Assembly: GCA_036499165.1 (NCBI GenBank) | Contig: DASYEE010000146.1 | Coordinates: 1-52,438, forward strand | Source of the DNA: Galbitalea sp036499165 | GTDB taxonomy: Bacteria > Actinomycetota > Actinomycetes > Actinomycetales > Microbacteriaceae | Length of the DNA: 52,438 nt | Direction of reading: 5' to 3' | In this document: piece after piece, positions 1 to 8,529 of the stretch | How the letters are laid out: the number at the start of each line of letters is the position of its first letter | Numbering within the stretch: position 1 is the first letter of the stretch | Made by a program: the position numbers and the translations under genes | Notes under the pieces: model-generated | The model's input: the letters and a program-made list of their open reading frames with translations, nothing else | What the model was told of the DNA's origin: nothing | Databases searched by the model: none

Positions 1-1
1 G

Positions 2-601
2 ATCCTGGCGTCGCCGCCGCTCGACTTCGCGGTGTCCGACAGTTACTTCGTGGTGGCGCACTTCCATTACGTGGTATTCGGCACCGTCGTGTTCGCGATG
101 TTCTCCGGCTTCTACTTCTGGTGGCCCAAGTGGACGGGCAAGATGCTCAACGAGAGGTTGGGCAAGATCCACTTCTGGTTGCTTTTCATCGGCTTCCATA
201 CGACGTTCCTGATCCAGCACTGGATCGGCGTTGAAGGTATGCCGCGGCGGTACTGGAGTTATCTGCCGCAGGATGGCGTGACGTGGATGAACCAGGTATC
301 GACGATCGGCGCGATGATTCTGGGCGTCTCGATCCTGCCGTTCCTGTACAACGTGTACATCACGGCCAGACGCGCACCGATGGTGACAAGCAACGACCCG
401 TGGGGCTACGGCCGCTCGCTCGAGTGGGCCACCTCATGCCCGCCGCCTCGGCACAACTTCACGTCGATCCCGCGTATCCGCTCAGAGTCGCCTGCGTTTG
501 ACATTGCCCACCCCGAGGCTGAGGTGGCCACGGGCGTTGGCCCCCTGAAGGACGCGCCCGACGCACCGGTATACGACCTCGCAGATGGGAAGGTGAAGTA
601 G
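2..601 (+). CDS. ctaD: Cytochrome c oxidase subunit I, C-terminal part (5' end outside window)
   Basis: This is the heme-copper oxidase catalytic subunit of the aa3 terminal oxidase, an integral membrane protein that reduces O2 and pumps protons. The reading frame is open from base 2 with no start, so only about the last 199 residues are present. The opening residues ASPPLDFAVSDSYFVVAHFH and the HFHYVVFGT stretch are the conserved helix X region that carries heme a and a3 histidine ligands. Three more hydrophobic segments follow, and then a hydrophilic tail ending at TAG 599-601. The next gene (ctaF) starts 3 bases later, so the two are co-transcribed. The frame is intact and typical for the family. 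Confidence 0.97.
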   Translation: MLASPPLDFAVSDSYFVVAHFHYVVFGTVVFAMFSGFYFWWPKWTGKMLNERLGKIHFWLLFIGFHTTFLIQHWIGVEGMPRRYWSYLPQDGVTWMNQVSTIGAMILGVSILPFLYNVYITARRAPMVTSNDPWGYGRSLEWATSCPPPRHNFTSIPRIRSESPAFDIAHPEAEVATGVGPLKDAPDAPVYDLADGKVK

Positions 602-604
602 CCA

Positions 605-1048
605 ATGGGCGCCACCTGGAAGCTCTTTACGATCCTCGCGCTGTTCTGTTTCGCAGCCTGCGCGACCTACGTCATCTGGGGTTTTGCCGACCACACGTTC
701 GGCAATGCATCGGAGGATGGCCGCTGGGAGCCGGTCGGCGTGCTCGGCCTGGCCCTCGTCGGCGCGCTGTGCAGCCTTATCGCGTTCTTCGTCTGGCGAA
801 ACCACCGGTCGCAGTCTGGCACGGAACTGCCTGAGGACCGCGCGGACGCCAACATCGACGACGGCGAGGCAGAGCAGGGCTTCTTCAGCCCGTGGAGCTG
901 GTGGCCCGTCATGCTGGGCGCATCGGCAGCACTGATGTTCACCGGGCTCGCGGTTGGCAACTGGATCTGCTTCATCGCGGTCCCGTTGGCTGCCATCAGC
1001 CTCATCGGCCTCATCTTCGAGTACCAGCGGGGTTACTTCGGTCACTGA
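605..1048 (+). CDS. ctaF: Cytochrome c oxidase subunit IV (actinobacterial type)
   Basis: This small accessory subunit of the actinobacterial aa3 oxidase is 147 aa, the usual size. It has four hydrophobic stretches: an N-terminal helix around residues 5-28, a second around 40-62, and a pair around 100-145. A charged loop (about 70-92) separates the two halves. It starts at ATG 605, three bases after the ctaD stop, and the ctaD-ctaF order is the conserved one. A GC-rich hairpin follows the stop. Identification rests on size, topology and position more than on a sharp motif. Confidence 0.9.
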   Translation: MGATWKLFTILALFCFAACATYVIWGFADHTFGNASEDGRWEPVGVLGLALVGALCSLIAFFVWRNHRSQSGTELPEDRADANIDDGEAEQGFFSPWSWWPVMLGASAALMFTGLAVGNWICFIAVPLAAISLIGLIFEYQRGYFGH

Positions 1049-1075
1049 CCGGCCGCCCCAATTCGCATTCCAGTA

Positions 1076-1102
1076 GCGCCCGGCACTTATCGTGCCGGGC
1101 GC
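1076..1102 (+). terminator. Perfect 11-bp GC-rich hairpin after ctaF
   Basis: The stem is GCGCCCGGCAC (1076-1086) and GTGCCGGGCGC (1092-1102) with loop TTATC, 27 bases after the ctaF stop. The T-tract that follows is poor, so this may be a weak intrinsic terminator or an mRNA 3'-end stabiliser. Confidence 0.6.
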
Positions 1103-1104
1103 CG

Positions 1105-1152
1105 CTGCGTTCCCGGGCGCTACTGCGTTCCCGGGCGCTACTGCGTTCCCGG
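1105..1152 (+). repeat. 18-bp tandem repeat, about 2.6 copies
   Basis: The unit CTGCGTTCCCGGGCGCTA occupies 1105-1122 and 1123-1140 identically. A partial copy starts at 1141 and diverges after CTGCGTTCCCGG. The array abuts the ctaF hairpin, whose right arm shares GGGCGC with the unit. Confidence 0.8.
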
Positions 1153-1680
1153 TTGCCAGCGCTTCCGGTTGTGATGGGGCGGACCCTCCGCGATGGCGGC
1201 GTGCCCACAACTCGCAGCCAGCCGCCGGCCAGTACGACCTGCAAGTTGTGACCGGCGACCTGCGACTTGCGAGTTGCGAGTTGCGAGTTGCGGCTCCCTC
1301 CCGAGTTTCTCGAACAGCAGCCCTCCTTCGGTGAGGGGCGCGAGATTGCCCTTACCGCGAGTGTTTTAGGGCCATCTGGCGCCCCTCAGCGGGATCGCTA
1401 CCTTTGCGCAGACTTGGCGTGGCATGGCGAGGTGACAGTGCTGGTCGGTGTGCTGGCCGCGGCGGCGGAGGTGTCAACGACGGCCACCCTGGGTGGTGCG
1501 CAAAGCAGCTGCGCCATCTTCGCCAATCGGCGTCGTAGCGGAGGGCAGGCTGTCGGTAGTGGCCCTCTCAGAAGGGCGGGACGGCGCCTTCCTGACGCTG
1601 GCCTTCACCGCAGGGCGGCCACTTAGGGGCGTCCCGACCGCAGGCGCGTCCACCGCAGCCGCGGCGCCACTCAATGCAGA

Positions 1681-1707
1681 ACGGGCCGCCCCAAGGGGAC
1701 GGCCCGT
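1681..1707 (-). terminator. Terminator hairpin downstream of qcrB
   Basis: The arms ACGGGCCGCCCC (1681-1692) and GGGGACGGCCCGT (1695-1707) pair over about 12 bp with a single bulge and a very tight loop. It lies 25 bases beyond the qcrB stop on the minus strand and is followed there by TTCTG. It is likely the 3' end of the ctaE-qcrCAB transcript. Confidence 0.65.
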
Positions 1708-1731
1708 TCTGTTGGTGCAGTTTGAGAGCGC

Positions 1732-3396
1732 TTAGTGTGAACCCTCGACCGCAGCGTGCGTGTCGGCGCTCTCGATGGCAGCGTGGCCGTGGCCGTGTGC
1801 TGAATCCAGCTCCGTCTGGGAGACCGGTTCGATGCGATCCTCAAAGAACCAGTTCGAGAAGCGAGCTCGAGCGCGCTGGCCGGCGGAGATGCGACCGTTC
1901 GCATCCGGGCGCAGCATGACCGGCTTGTAGTCCTCGAAGCTCACCAGTCGCCAGCGCTCGTAGTCGCTCAGCTGCTCGTGTACTTCGATGTACTCGCCAC
2001 CGGGAAGGCGCACGATTCGACCGCTCTCGAAGCCATGCAGCGCAATTTCGCGGTCTTTCTTCTGTAGCGCCAGGCACACGCGCTTCGTGACCAGGTAGGC
2101 GATGATCGGCCCCAGGATCAGAAGGATCTGCAGCGACGTGATCACGCCCTCGATCGAGAGCCCGAAATGAGTCGCAATGAGGTCTGAGCTGGCGGCCGCC
2201 CACAGGACCGCGTAGAACGTGACGCCCGCGGCACCGATCGCCGTGCGGGTCGGTGCGTTGCGCGGGCGGTCAGCGATGTGGTGCTCACGCTTGTCGCCTG
2301 TGACCCAGCCCTCAACGAAGGGATAGATCGCAACGACCACGATGAAGACACCGAGCACGACGACCGGCAGGAAGATGTTCAGCGCGAAGGTGTACGGCCC
2401 GATCAGGAATCCGAGGCCCGTTGGCACGAGCCGCAGTGCTCCATCGGCAAAGCCGATGTACCAGTCTGGCTGGGTGCCGGCGGAAATGGGCGACGGGTCG
2501 TATGGACCGTACAACCAGATCGGGTTGATCGTGAAGAGTGATGCCATCAGCGTGATTACACCGAACACGATGAAGAAGAAGCCGCCGGCCTTGGCCGCGA
2601 ATACCGGCATGATTGGCACGCCGACGACGTTGTCGTTGGTCTTGCCCGGGCCAGCGAACTGTGTGTGCTTGTTGATGACGAGCAGGACCAAGTGCACGCC
2701 GAGCGCGGCAACAAGGATGGCGGGCAGCAGCAGGATGTGCAGCGTGTACAAGCGCCCGACAATTGCCGTGCCGGGGAATTCACCACCGAACAGCAGATAC
2801 GAGATCCAGGTGCCGATGACGGGGATGCCCTTGACCAGGCCGTCGATGATGCGCAGGCCGTTGCCCGAGAGGAGATCGTCAGGCAGCGAGTAGCCGGTGA
2901 AGCCCTCCGCCATGGCGAGGATGAAGAGCGTGAACCCGATGACCCAGTTGAGCTCGCGCGGCTTGCGGAATGCGCCGGTAAAGAAGATGCGCAGCATGTG
3001 CAGGCCGATGGATGCCACGAAAAGCAACGCGGCCCAGTGGTGGATCTGCCGCATGAGCAGGCCGCCGCGGATGTCGAAGCTGATGTGCAGCGTCGAGTTC
3101 ATGGCGGCAGACATGTCGATGCCCTTGAGCGGCAGGTAGGTGCCGTCGTAGGTGACCTCGGCCATGGATGCCTGGAAGAAGAACGTGAGGAACGTGCCTG
3201 TCAGCAGGATCACGATGAAGCTGTAGAGCGCAACCTCGCCGAGCATGAACGACCAGTGGTCGGGGAAGATCTTGCGCCCGAGCTCTTTGACAAGGCCCGA
3301 GATGCTGGTGCGCTGGTCGATCCAGTTTGCCGCGCTGCCGGTCGCAGTGCGGCGCTTCGCGATCGTTCCACCGCGTGCTGTGTCTGCGGCGGTCAT
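1732..3396 (-). CDS. qcrB: Cytochrome bc1 complex cytochrome b subunit
   Basis: This quinol-oxidising membrane subunit passes electrons to the Rieske protein and to QcrC. It is 554 aa, the long actinobacterial form with a hydrophilic C-terminal extension. Visible b-type heme ligands are H119/H133 (in QIHHWAALL...GLH) and H220/H235 (LYTLH...GVH). The Qo-site loop reads PDWYIG (about 310-315) in place of the textbook PEWY, as is usual in this phylum. The N-terminal part up to about residue 45 is soluble, and about eight membrane helices follow. The ATG overlaps the qcrA stop as ATGA, so translation is coupled. It is last in ctaE-qcrC-qcrA-qcrB. Confidence 0.97.
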   Translation of the reverse strand: MTAADTARGGTIAKRRTATGSAANWIDQRTSISGLVKELGRKIFPDHWSFMLGEVALYSFIVILLTGTFLTFFFQASMAEVTYDGTYLPLKGIDMSAAMNSTLHISFDIRGGLLMRQIHHWAALLFVASIGLHMLRIFFTGAFRKPRELNWVIGFTLFILAMAEGFTGYSLPDDLLSGNGLRIIDGLVKGIPVIGTWISYLLFGGEFPGTAIVGRLYTLHILLLPAILVAALGVHLVLLVINKHTQFAGPGKTNDNVVGVPIMPVFAAKAGGFFFIVFGVITLMASLFTINPIWLYGPYDPSPISAGTQPDWYIGFADGALRLVPTGLGFLIGPYTFALNIFLPVVVLGVFIVVVAIYPFVEGWVTGDKREHHIADRPRNAPTRTAIGAAGVTFYAVLWAAASSDLIATHFGLSIEGVITSLQILLILGPIIAYLVTKRVCLALQKKDREIALHGFESGRIVRLPGGEYIEVHEQLSDYERWRLVSFEDYKPVMLRPDANGRISAGQRARARFSNWFFEDRIEPVSQTELDSAHGHGHAAIESADTHAAVEGSH

Positions 3397-4508
3397 AGTT
3401 CACGCTCCCAAAAGTCTGGCCCTACGGGCTCGGTGAAGTCGCTGCGCGCGATGAGGTAGCCGTCGGAGTCGACCGTGATCGGCAGCTGGGGGAGCGGCCG
3501 ACGGGCTGGTCCGAAGATGACCTTCGCCTCGTGCGTGATGTCGAACTGCGATTGGTGGCATGGGCAGAGCAGGTGATGGGTCTGCTGCTCATAGAGCGCG
3601 ACCGGGCATCCGACGTGTGTGCAGATCTTCGAGTAAGCAATGATCCCGTTGTAGTTCCAGGTCTCGCGACCCTTGGTCACGTGGAGGTCCTGTGGCTGGA
3701 GGCGCATGACCAGTACGGCCGCCTTCGCCTTCTGCTCGAGCATGTCGCTGCGCTCGAGGAGCCCCTCCGGGATGACGTGGAATGCCGAGCCCAGGGTGAC
3801 ATCGGACGCTTTGATCGGGACGCCCGTTGGGTCGTGCGTTAGCCGAGTGCCAGCCTTCCACATGGTGTGCTGCATCAGCTTCACAGGGTCGGCGTCCGGC
3901 GCGAGACCTCGGAACAGTGCAACGGCAGGTACAGGCGTGAGTACGAGGGCACCGATCAGGCTGTTGCGAATCAGCGTGCGGCGACCGATGCCGGATTCCT
4001 CGTTGCCGAGCGTGAAGACCTCGACGGCCTTCTCGCGGGTGGCCTCCGTGCCCCTCGTGCCGTGACGCAGCTCGACGCTCTCGTCTTCGCGCATGAGCTG
4101 TTTTGCCCAGTGGACCGCGCCGAGACCGATACCGAGCAGGCCGAGCGTGATGCCGAGGCCGAGCAGCAGGTTATTGGTGCGAATCGACCCGAAATCGTTC
4201 GGCAGGATCGGGAACGCGATGTAGGCCGCAAGCGCGAGGATGCTGCCGACGATCGAGAGGAAGAACAGGAATGCGACCTGCTTCTCGGCCCGCCTGTCTT
4301 TGACCGGATCGAGGTCTGTCTGGCGCGGATTGTGCGGCGGAAAACCCGGGTTTACGACGGAGTCGCTGTGCACGATTCCGGCGCCGGGGTTCGACTCTGC
4401 TTCGGAAGAAACCTGCAGCGATGACACCTTGAGTGCTGTACCGGTCGGAGTGCCCTCGTGAACGGCTTCACCCTCGGGTGCTGTCACACCTTCGTCGTGC
4501 TGTGCCAT
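3393..4508 (-). CDS. qcrA: Rieske iron-sulfur subunit of the bc1 complex
   Basis: This 2Fe-2S subunit relays electrons from quinol to cytochrome c1. It has 371 residues, with a long acidic N-terminus and the three-helix actinobacterial membrane anchor (about 80-102, 112-136, 181-200), unlike the single-helix mitochondrial type. The cluster-binding boxes are CTHVGC (296-301) and CPCH (315-318). The ligands are C296, H298, C315 and H318, with C301/C317 as the structural disulfide. The ATG at 4508 has AAGGGA six bases upstream. The stop overlaps the qcrB start by 4 bases. Confidence 0.97.
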   Translation of the reverse strand: MAQHDEGVTAPEGEAVHEGTPTGTALKVSSLQVSSEAESNPGAGIVHSDSVVNPGFPPHNPRQTDLDPVKDRRAEKQVAFLFFLSIVGSILALAAYIAFPILPNDFGSIRTNNLLLGLGITLGLLGIGLGAVHWAKQLMREDESVELRHGTRGTEATREKAVEVFTLGNEESGIGRRTLIRNSLIGALVLTPVPAVALFRGLAPDADPVKLMQHTMWKAGTRLTHDPTGVPIKASDVTLGSAFHVIPEGLLERSDMLEQKAKAAVLVMRLQPQDLHVTKGRETWNYNGIIAYSKICTHVGCPVALYEQQTHHLLCPCHQSQFDITHEAKVIFGPARRPLPQLPITVDSDGYLIARSDFTEPVGPDFWEREL

Positions 4509-4574
4509 TCGATTCCCTTCAGAAATGCGCTCCCAGAGCGGCTGTGCAAAAGTGTCGGCGTTGTGTGGGCCACG

Positions 4575-5408
4575 CTAGTTCGCTTTGGCCGTCAGCCAGA
4601 TCGTGACGCCGACGATCGTTCCGAGCCCGAAGATCCAGAGGAACAGGCCCTCCGACACCGGACCGAGGTTGGCCAGGTCCAGGCCGCCGGGCGACGGGTT
4701 GTCGTCGAGGTACTTGAGGTAGGTGATGACGTCTGCCTTCTGGGCCGGAGTCAGGTTCTTGTCGTTGAAAACTGGCATGTTCTGCGGGCCGGTTTCCGCG
4801 GCCTCGTAGATGTGCTTGGCCGAGACATCCGTCAGCGCCGGTGCGAACTTGCCCTGCGTGAGAGCGCCACCGGCGCCCGCGACGTTGTGGCACATTGCGC
4901 AGTTGATGCGGAACAGCTCTGCACCCTTTGCAGCATTGCCGTTGCCACCCAGGTACTGCTTCTGGGGGATTCCAGGGCCCGGGGCGACGGATGCGACGTA
5001 CGTGTACAGCGCGCGAATCTGCGGCTGCGTGAACTGCGGTGGCTTCTGCTCTTCCTGCGGGCCCGATGCCGCAGCAGGCATACGCCCGGTGCCGACCTGG
5101 AAGTCGACCGCCGCCGCGCCGACGCCGATGAGCGACGGACCCTGTTTGGTGCCCTCGAGGTTCATGCCGTGGCAGGTCGCGCAGTTGGCCGCGAACAGTT
5201 TGGAACCCTGAGTGGTGAGCTGGCTCGTGGATGCGGTGGTCGAGGCCGTCGCGGATGTCGTGAAGAGCGCGTACACACCACCGGTGGCCATGAGGCCGAT
5301 CACGATGAGCGCGGCCGACGCGAGGGGCGAGCGACGCCCAGGCTTGCGGGCGGGCTTACGCTTAGCGCCCGCTGGCGCGTCGCTTGGGCTGGTCGTGGAC
5401 TTGGCCAT
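4575..5408 (-). CDS. qcrC: Diheme cytochrome c subunit of the bc1 complex
   Basis: This fused diheme cytochrome c replaces soluble cytochrome c and hands electrons directly to the aa3 oxidase. From the chosen ATG it is 277 aa: a basic N-terminus, a membrane helix at about 28-50, heme site 1 CATCH (76-80), heme site 2 CAMCH (170-174), and a C-terminal helix at about 250-273. The open frame extends to 5486, but the ATG at 5408 has AGGAAG upstream and gives a normal basic N-terminus, while the extension would enter the ctaE coding end. It lies 38 bases after ctaE and 66 bases before qcrA. Confidence 0.95.
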   Translation of the reverse strand: MAKSTTSPSDAPAGAKRKPARKPGRRSPLASAALIVIGLMATGGVYALFTTSATASTTASTSQLTTQGSKLFAANCATCHGMNLEGTKQGPSLIGVGAAAVDFQVGTGRMPAAASGPQEEQKPPQFTQPQIRALYTYVASVAPGPGIPQKQYLGGNGNAAKGAELFRINCAMCHNVAGAGGALTQGKFAPALTDVSAKHIYEAAETGPQNMPVFNDKNLTPAQKADVITYLKYLDDNPSPGGLDLANLGPVSEGLFLWIFGLGTIVGVTIWLTAKAN

Positions 5409-5446
5409 TCTGCTTCCTGTTCGCACTTCTAGTTTCGTTCCGCTTC

Positions 5447-6076
5447 TTATTTCAGGAGGTAGATGACCGAGAACAACCCGATCCACACCACGTCAACGAA
5501 GTGCCAGTAGTAGGAGACGACGATCGCGCTTGTCGCCTCCTTGTGGCCGAAGTTCTTGGCCGAGTATGCGCGGCCGATCACGAGAAGGAAGGCGATGAGT
5601 CCGCAGGTGACGTGCAGGCCGTGGAAGCCGGTCGTCAGGAAGAACGCTGAGCCGTAGGCATCCGAGCTGATCGACAGGTTGTCGCTCACGAGGTTTGCGT
5701 ACTCGAAGATCTGCAGGATGACGAAGATGGCGCCCATCACATAGGTGACGAAGAACCACTCGACCATGCCCCACTCGGTGATCTTCCAGCTCTTGCGGCG
5801 AGGCTGCAGCCGCTCGGCGGCGAAGACGCCGAACTGGCACGAGAACGACGACGCGAGCAGGATGCAGGTGTTGATACCCGAATACGGCACGTTCAGCTTC
5901 GCGCTTTGGATGGCCCACAGTTCAGGAGAGGTCGACCGCAGTGTGAAGTAAATCGCGAAAAGTCCCGCGAAGAACATCACTTCACTGCCGAGCCACACGA
6001 TCGTTCCGACCGCGACAATGCTCGGACGGTTCACTGTGGGAATCCCGACCGGGCGAGTAAGAGAGGTGCTCGTCAC
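5447..6076 (-). CDS. ctaE: Cytochrome c oxidase subunit III
   Basis: This membrane subunit of the aa3 oxidase has five predicted helices in 209 aa. The family signatures GTIVWLGSEVMFFAGLFAIY near the N-terminus and GFHGLHVTCGL, with HFVDVVW near the C-terminus, are clear. I start it at GTG 6076 (VTSTSLTRPVG), which places the first helix at the usual distance. An ATG at 6115 (MEERPL) in the same frame would add 13 unusual residues. It heads the ctaE-qcrCAB operon and is divergent from trpD with about 79 bases between starts, a conserved actinobacterial arrangement. Confidence 0.95.
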   Translation of the reverse strand: MTSTSLTRPVGIPTVNRPSIVAVGTIVWLGSEVMFFAGLFAIYFTLRSTSPELWAIQSAKLNVPYSGINTCILLASSFSCQFGVFAAERLQPRRKSWKITEWGMVEWFFVTYVMGAIFVILQIFEYANLVSDNLSISSDAYGSAFFLTTGFHGLHVTCGLIAFLLVIGRAYSAKNFGHKEATSAIVVSYYWHFVDVVWIGLFSVIYLLK

Positions 6077-6155
6077 TGTTCCATTATGTCCGATATCGAG
6101 GGGCCGTTCTTCCATTCTGGCCGCCAGTCGCACCCCAATCGTTAGGATTTTGGAC

Positions 6156-7211
6156 ATGTCACCAGAGCACACATGGCCATCCGTTCTCAGCCACCTTGTA
6201 GAGGGCTCTGATCTGTCAATCAGCGAGTCAACATGGGCCATGCAGAGTGTCATGGCGGGCGAGGCGACTTCGGCTCAGTTGGGCGGGCTGCTGGTCGCCC
6301 TGCGCATCAAGGGCGAGACGGTCGACGAGATCGTCGGCTTCCGCGATGCTGTTCTCGCAAACGCACTCCCATTAGATGTCGATCCCATGGTCCTCGACAT
6401 CGTCGGTACCGGCGGAGATCCGTATGGCGCTGTCCTCAATATCTCCTCGATCGCTTCGGTGATCGCGGCTGCGGCGGGCGTTCCCGTTGTGAAGCACGGA
6501 AACCGCGGTGCCAGTTCGGCCTCGGGTGCTTCGGACGTTCTTTCCGCTCTCGGGCTGAACCTCGACATCCAGCCGCAGCGGGTTGCGGAGGTGCTCTCGC
6601 AGACGGGAATCACGTTTGCGTACGCGGCGCTGTTCCACCCGGGGTTCAGGCACGCGGGCCCGACTCGGAAGGAGCTCGGCATCTCGACCCTCTTCAATAT
6701 CCTTGGACCGCTGTGCAACCCGGCCCGCCCTGAGGCATCGGCCGTAGGCGTTTCGAGCCTCGAGCGGGTGCCGCTTGTCGTCGGCGTTTTCCAGACCAGG
6801 GGAGCGACGGCGCTGGTCTACCGCGGTGATGACGGGATCGACAAGCTGACGACAACGGGCCACAGTCACATCTGGGAGGTCTCGCGCGGGTTTGTGACCG
6901 AGCACGACCTCAACCCGCTCGATCTCGGGATTCCGACTGCGCGGATCCAGTCGTTACTCGGCGCTGAGCCCGCACACAACGCGCAGGTTGCCCGATCGGT
7001 GCTTGCGGGCGACAAAGGCCCTGTGCGCGACATCGTGCTGCTGAACGCGGCCGCCGGGCTCACGTCGTTTGAACTCGCGAAAAACCCCGAACTCATCAGG
7101 GTTCCGATCCTCGAGCGCCTGCGCACCGGGATAGCTGTTGCGGGTGAGGCGATCGACTCAGGTGCTGCTGCGGCGAAGCTTGACGAGTGGGTCGCAGCGA
7201 CCAACGCCTGA
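6156..7211 (+). CDS. trpD: Anthranilate phosphoribosyltransferase
   Basis: This enzyme transfers phosphoribose from PRPP to anthranilate in the second dedicated step of tryptophan synthesis (cytoplasmic). It is 351 aa. The glycine-rich PRPP loop GTGGD (84-88), the KHGNRGASSASG segment (about 112-123) and NILGPLCNP are all present. The usual DG-(L/I)-DE motif reads DGIDK here, a small deviation from the family. The chosen ATG at 6156 follows TTAGGATTTTGGAC. The open frame continues upstream to 6018, but that part overlaps ctaE antisense. It stands alone here, divergent from ctaE and convergent, 2 bases apart, with the next gene. Confidence 0.96.
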   Translation: MSPEHTWPSVLSHLVEGSDLSISESTWAMQSVMAGEATSAQLGGLLVALRIKGETVDEIVGFRDAVLANALPLDVDPMVLDIVGTGGDPYGAVLNISSIASVIAAAAGVPVVKHGNRGASSASGASDVLSALGLNLDIQPQRVAEVLSQTGITFAYAALFHPGFRHAGPTRKELGISTLFNILGPLCNPARPEASAVGVSSLERVPLVVGVFQTRGATALVYRGDDGIDKLTTTGHSHIWEVSRGFVTEHDLNPLDLGIPTARIQSLLGAEPAHNAQVARSVLAGDKGPVRDIVLLNAAAGLTSFELAKNPELIRVPILERLRTGIAVAGEAIDSGAAAAKLDEWVAATNA

Positions 7212-7213
7212 GA

Positions 7214-8482
7214 TCAGTCGCGTGAAACGAGCGCGTCGGCGTCCAACTCTGCGATGGAGCGGTGGCCGCTGAGACCAAGCGCCAGGTCAAATTCCGCGAG
7301 GAGATTGCGAAGGACGGCCTCCGCTCCGGCAGTGCCGGCAACAGCAAGACCGTAGACCCACGGTCGACCGACGAGAACCGCGCTCGCGCCGAGCGCGAGG
7401 GCGATCAGGATGTCGCTCCCCGACCTGATTCCGCTGTCGAACAAGACCGGGACGCGGCCATCGACCGCATCGACGATGCCAGGGAGCGCGTCAAGCGAGC
7501 CAATCGCGCGGTCGAGCTGGCGGCCGCCGTGATTGCTGACGATCACCGCATTCATGCCGTGCTCGATCGCAAGCCGCGCGTCGTCGGGATGCTGAATGCC
7601 TTTCAGAATGATCGGAAGCTTGGTGAGCGAGCGGGCGAAAGCCAGGTCTTTCCACGTGAGGGATGAGCGCGAGAACACTTCCAGGAAAACGTCGACCGCG
7701 GCGCGCGGCTCGGCGGAACGCAGGTTGCCGATGAGCGGCCCCGGATAGTGCGACGACATGTCGATGAGCGTGCGAATGACCGAACCGTTGATGCGCGGAG
7801 TCGGAGCTTTCGGGCCGGTGGCGCGTTCTCGAACCAGCCGCTGGAATACGGGGTCGCTCGTGTACTGCGCGATGCCGAGGCCGTGTGCGAACGGAAGGTA
7901 GGCGACATCGAGGTCTCGCGGGCGCCACCCCAGCATGTGGGTGTCAAGCGTGATGACGATCGCTTCCGCGCCCGCTGCTTCCGCGCGACCGATGAGGCTT
8001 GCGACGAGTTCATCCGAACTGCTCCAGTACAGCTGAAACCAGTGCGGTGCACCCGGAGTGCTCGCAAAGGCAGTCTCGAGCGCTGTTGAGGCCTGGTTGG
8101 ACGCAACGTATGGCATCCCGAGGGCGGCGGCGGCCCTGGCGATTCCGACGTCCGCGTCCCGGTGGGCGAGTTCGAGAACGCCGATCGGCGCGGCGATCAG
8201 GGGGGAGGGCATGGTGCGACCGAACAGGTCGACGGTCAGGTCGCGCGAACTCACGTCACGCAGCATCCTTGGAACGATTGCCCAGCGGTCAAAAGCCGCC
8301 TCGTTCGCGACAGCCGTGTGTTCAGAACCGCTCGATCCCGCGACGTAGGCCCAGGCCTCGTCTGACATGACGGCTCGGGCTGCGGCCTTGAGGCGATCCC
8401 ACCCGGCAGGTACAAGGGGCGAGACTCCGAGGGCGCCCGCACGGTAGATGGATGATTGCGTGTCTCGCCCGATGCTCGCCAT
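7214..8482 (-). CDS. FMN-dependent alpha-hydroxy-acid dehydrogenase (lactate 2-monooxygenase-like)
   Basis: This flavoprotein of the lactate oxidase/glycolate oxidase TIM-barrel family has 422 aa. The catalytic histidine lies in SNHGGRQLD (H318), followed by FDSGIRSGSDI and the phosphate-binding GRPWVYGLA. The N-terminal extension (YVAGSSGSEHTAVANEAAFD) resembles lactate 2-monooxygenases, which decarboxylate lactate to acetate, more than plain lactate oxidases. I cannot decide the substrate from the sequence. The open frame runs on to 9046, but that extension is a shadow of the FMN reductase gene. ATG 8482 has GGGAG upstream. It may share FMN-related redox function with the next gene. Confidence 0.88.
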   Translation of the reverse strand: MASIGRDTQSSIYRAGALGVSPLVPAGWDRLKAAARAVMSDEAWAYVAGSSGSEHTAVANEAAFDRWAIVPRMLRDVSSRDLTVDLFGRTMPSPLIAAPIGVLELAHRDADVGIARAAAALGMPYVASNQASTALETAFASTPGAPHWFQLYWSSSDELVASLIGRAEAAGAEAIVITLDTHMLGWRPRDLDVAYLPFAHGLGIAQYTSDPVFQRLVRERATGPKAPTPRINGSVIRTLIDMSSHYPGPLIGNLRSAEPRAAVDVFLEVFSRSSLTWKDLAFARSLTKLPIILKGIQHPDDARLAIEHGMNAVIVSNHGGRQLDRAIGSLDALPGIVDAVDGRVPVLFDSGIRSGSDILIALALGASAVLVGRPWVYGLAVAGTAGAEAVLRNLLAEFDLALGLSGHRSIAELDADALVSRD

Positions 8483-8529
8483 GGTGTGCTGTGCTCCCTC
8501 GCTCGCCGTGAGTCGAGTGTATTGGCGGC

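Larger units (their letters stand above)
1049..1731. other. 683-bp gene-free, repeat-rich gap between ctaF and qcrB 3' ends
   Basis: The gap lies between two convergent respiratory operons. It holds a hairpin after ctaF, about 2.6 tandem copies of the 18-mer CTGCGTTCCCGGGCGCTA (1105-1152), a short 7-bp tandem GCGAGTT (about 1267-1292) and the qcrB-side terminator hairpin (1681-1707). No open frame here has a recognisable protein or a good ribosome-binding site. The middle part (about 1340-1670) shows nothing I can name. Confidence 0.6.

Noticed and set aside
482..1210. 242-aa minus-strand frame opposite ctaF
   Set aside because: Arg/Asp/Ala-rich translation without a known fold; it is antisense to intact ctaD/ctaF and typical of high-GC shadow frames.
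1092..1334. Possible CRISPR-like array from the tandem repeats after ctaF
   Set aside because: The repeats are directly adjacent without spacers and only about 2.6 copies, so this is a simple tandem repeat.
2665..3459. 264-aa plus-strand frame opposite qcrB/qcrA
   Set aside because: It lies entirely opposite conserved bc1 genes and its composition is a shadow pattern.
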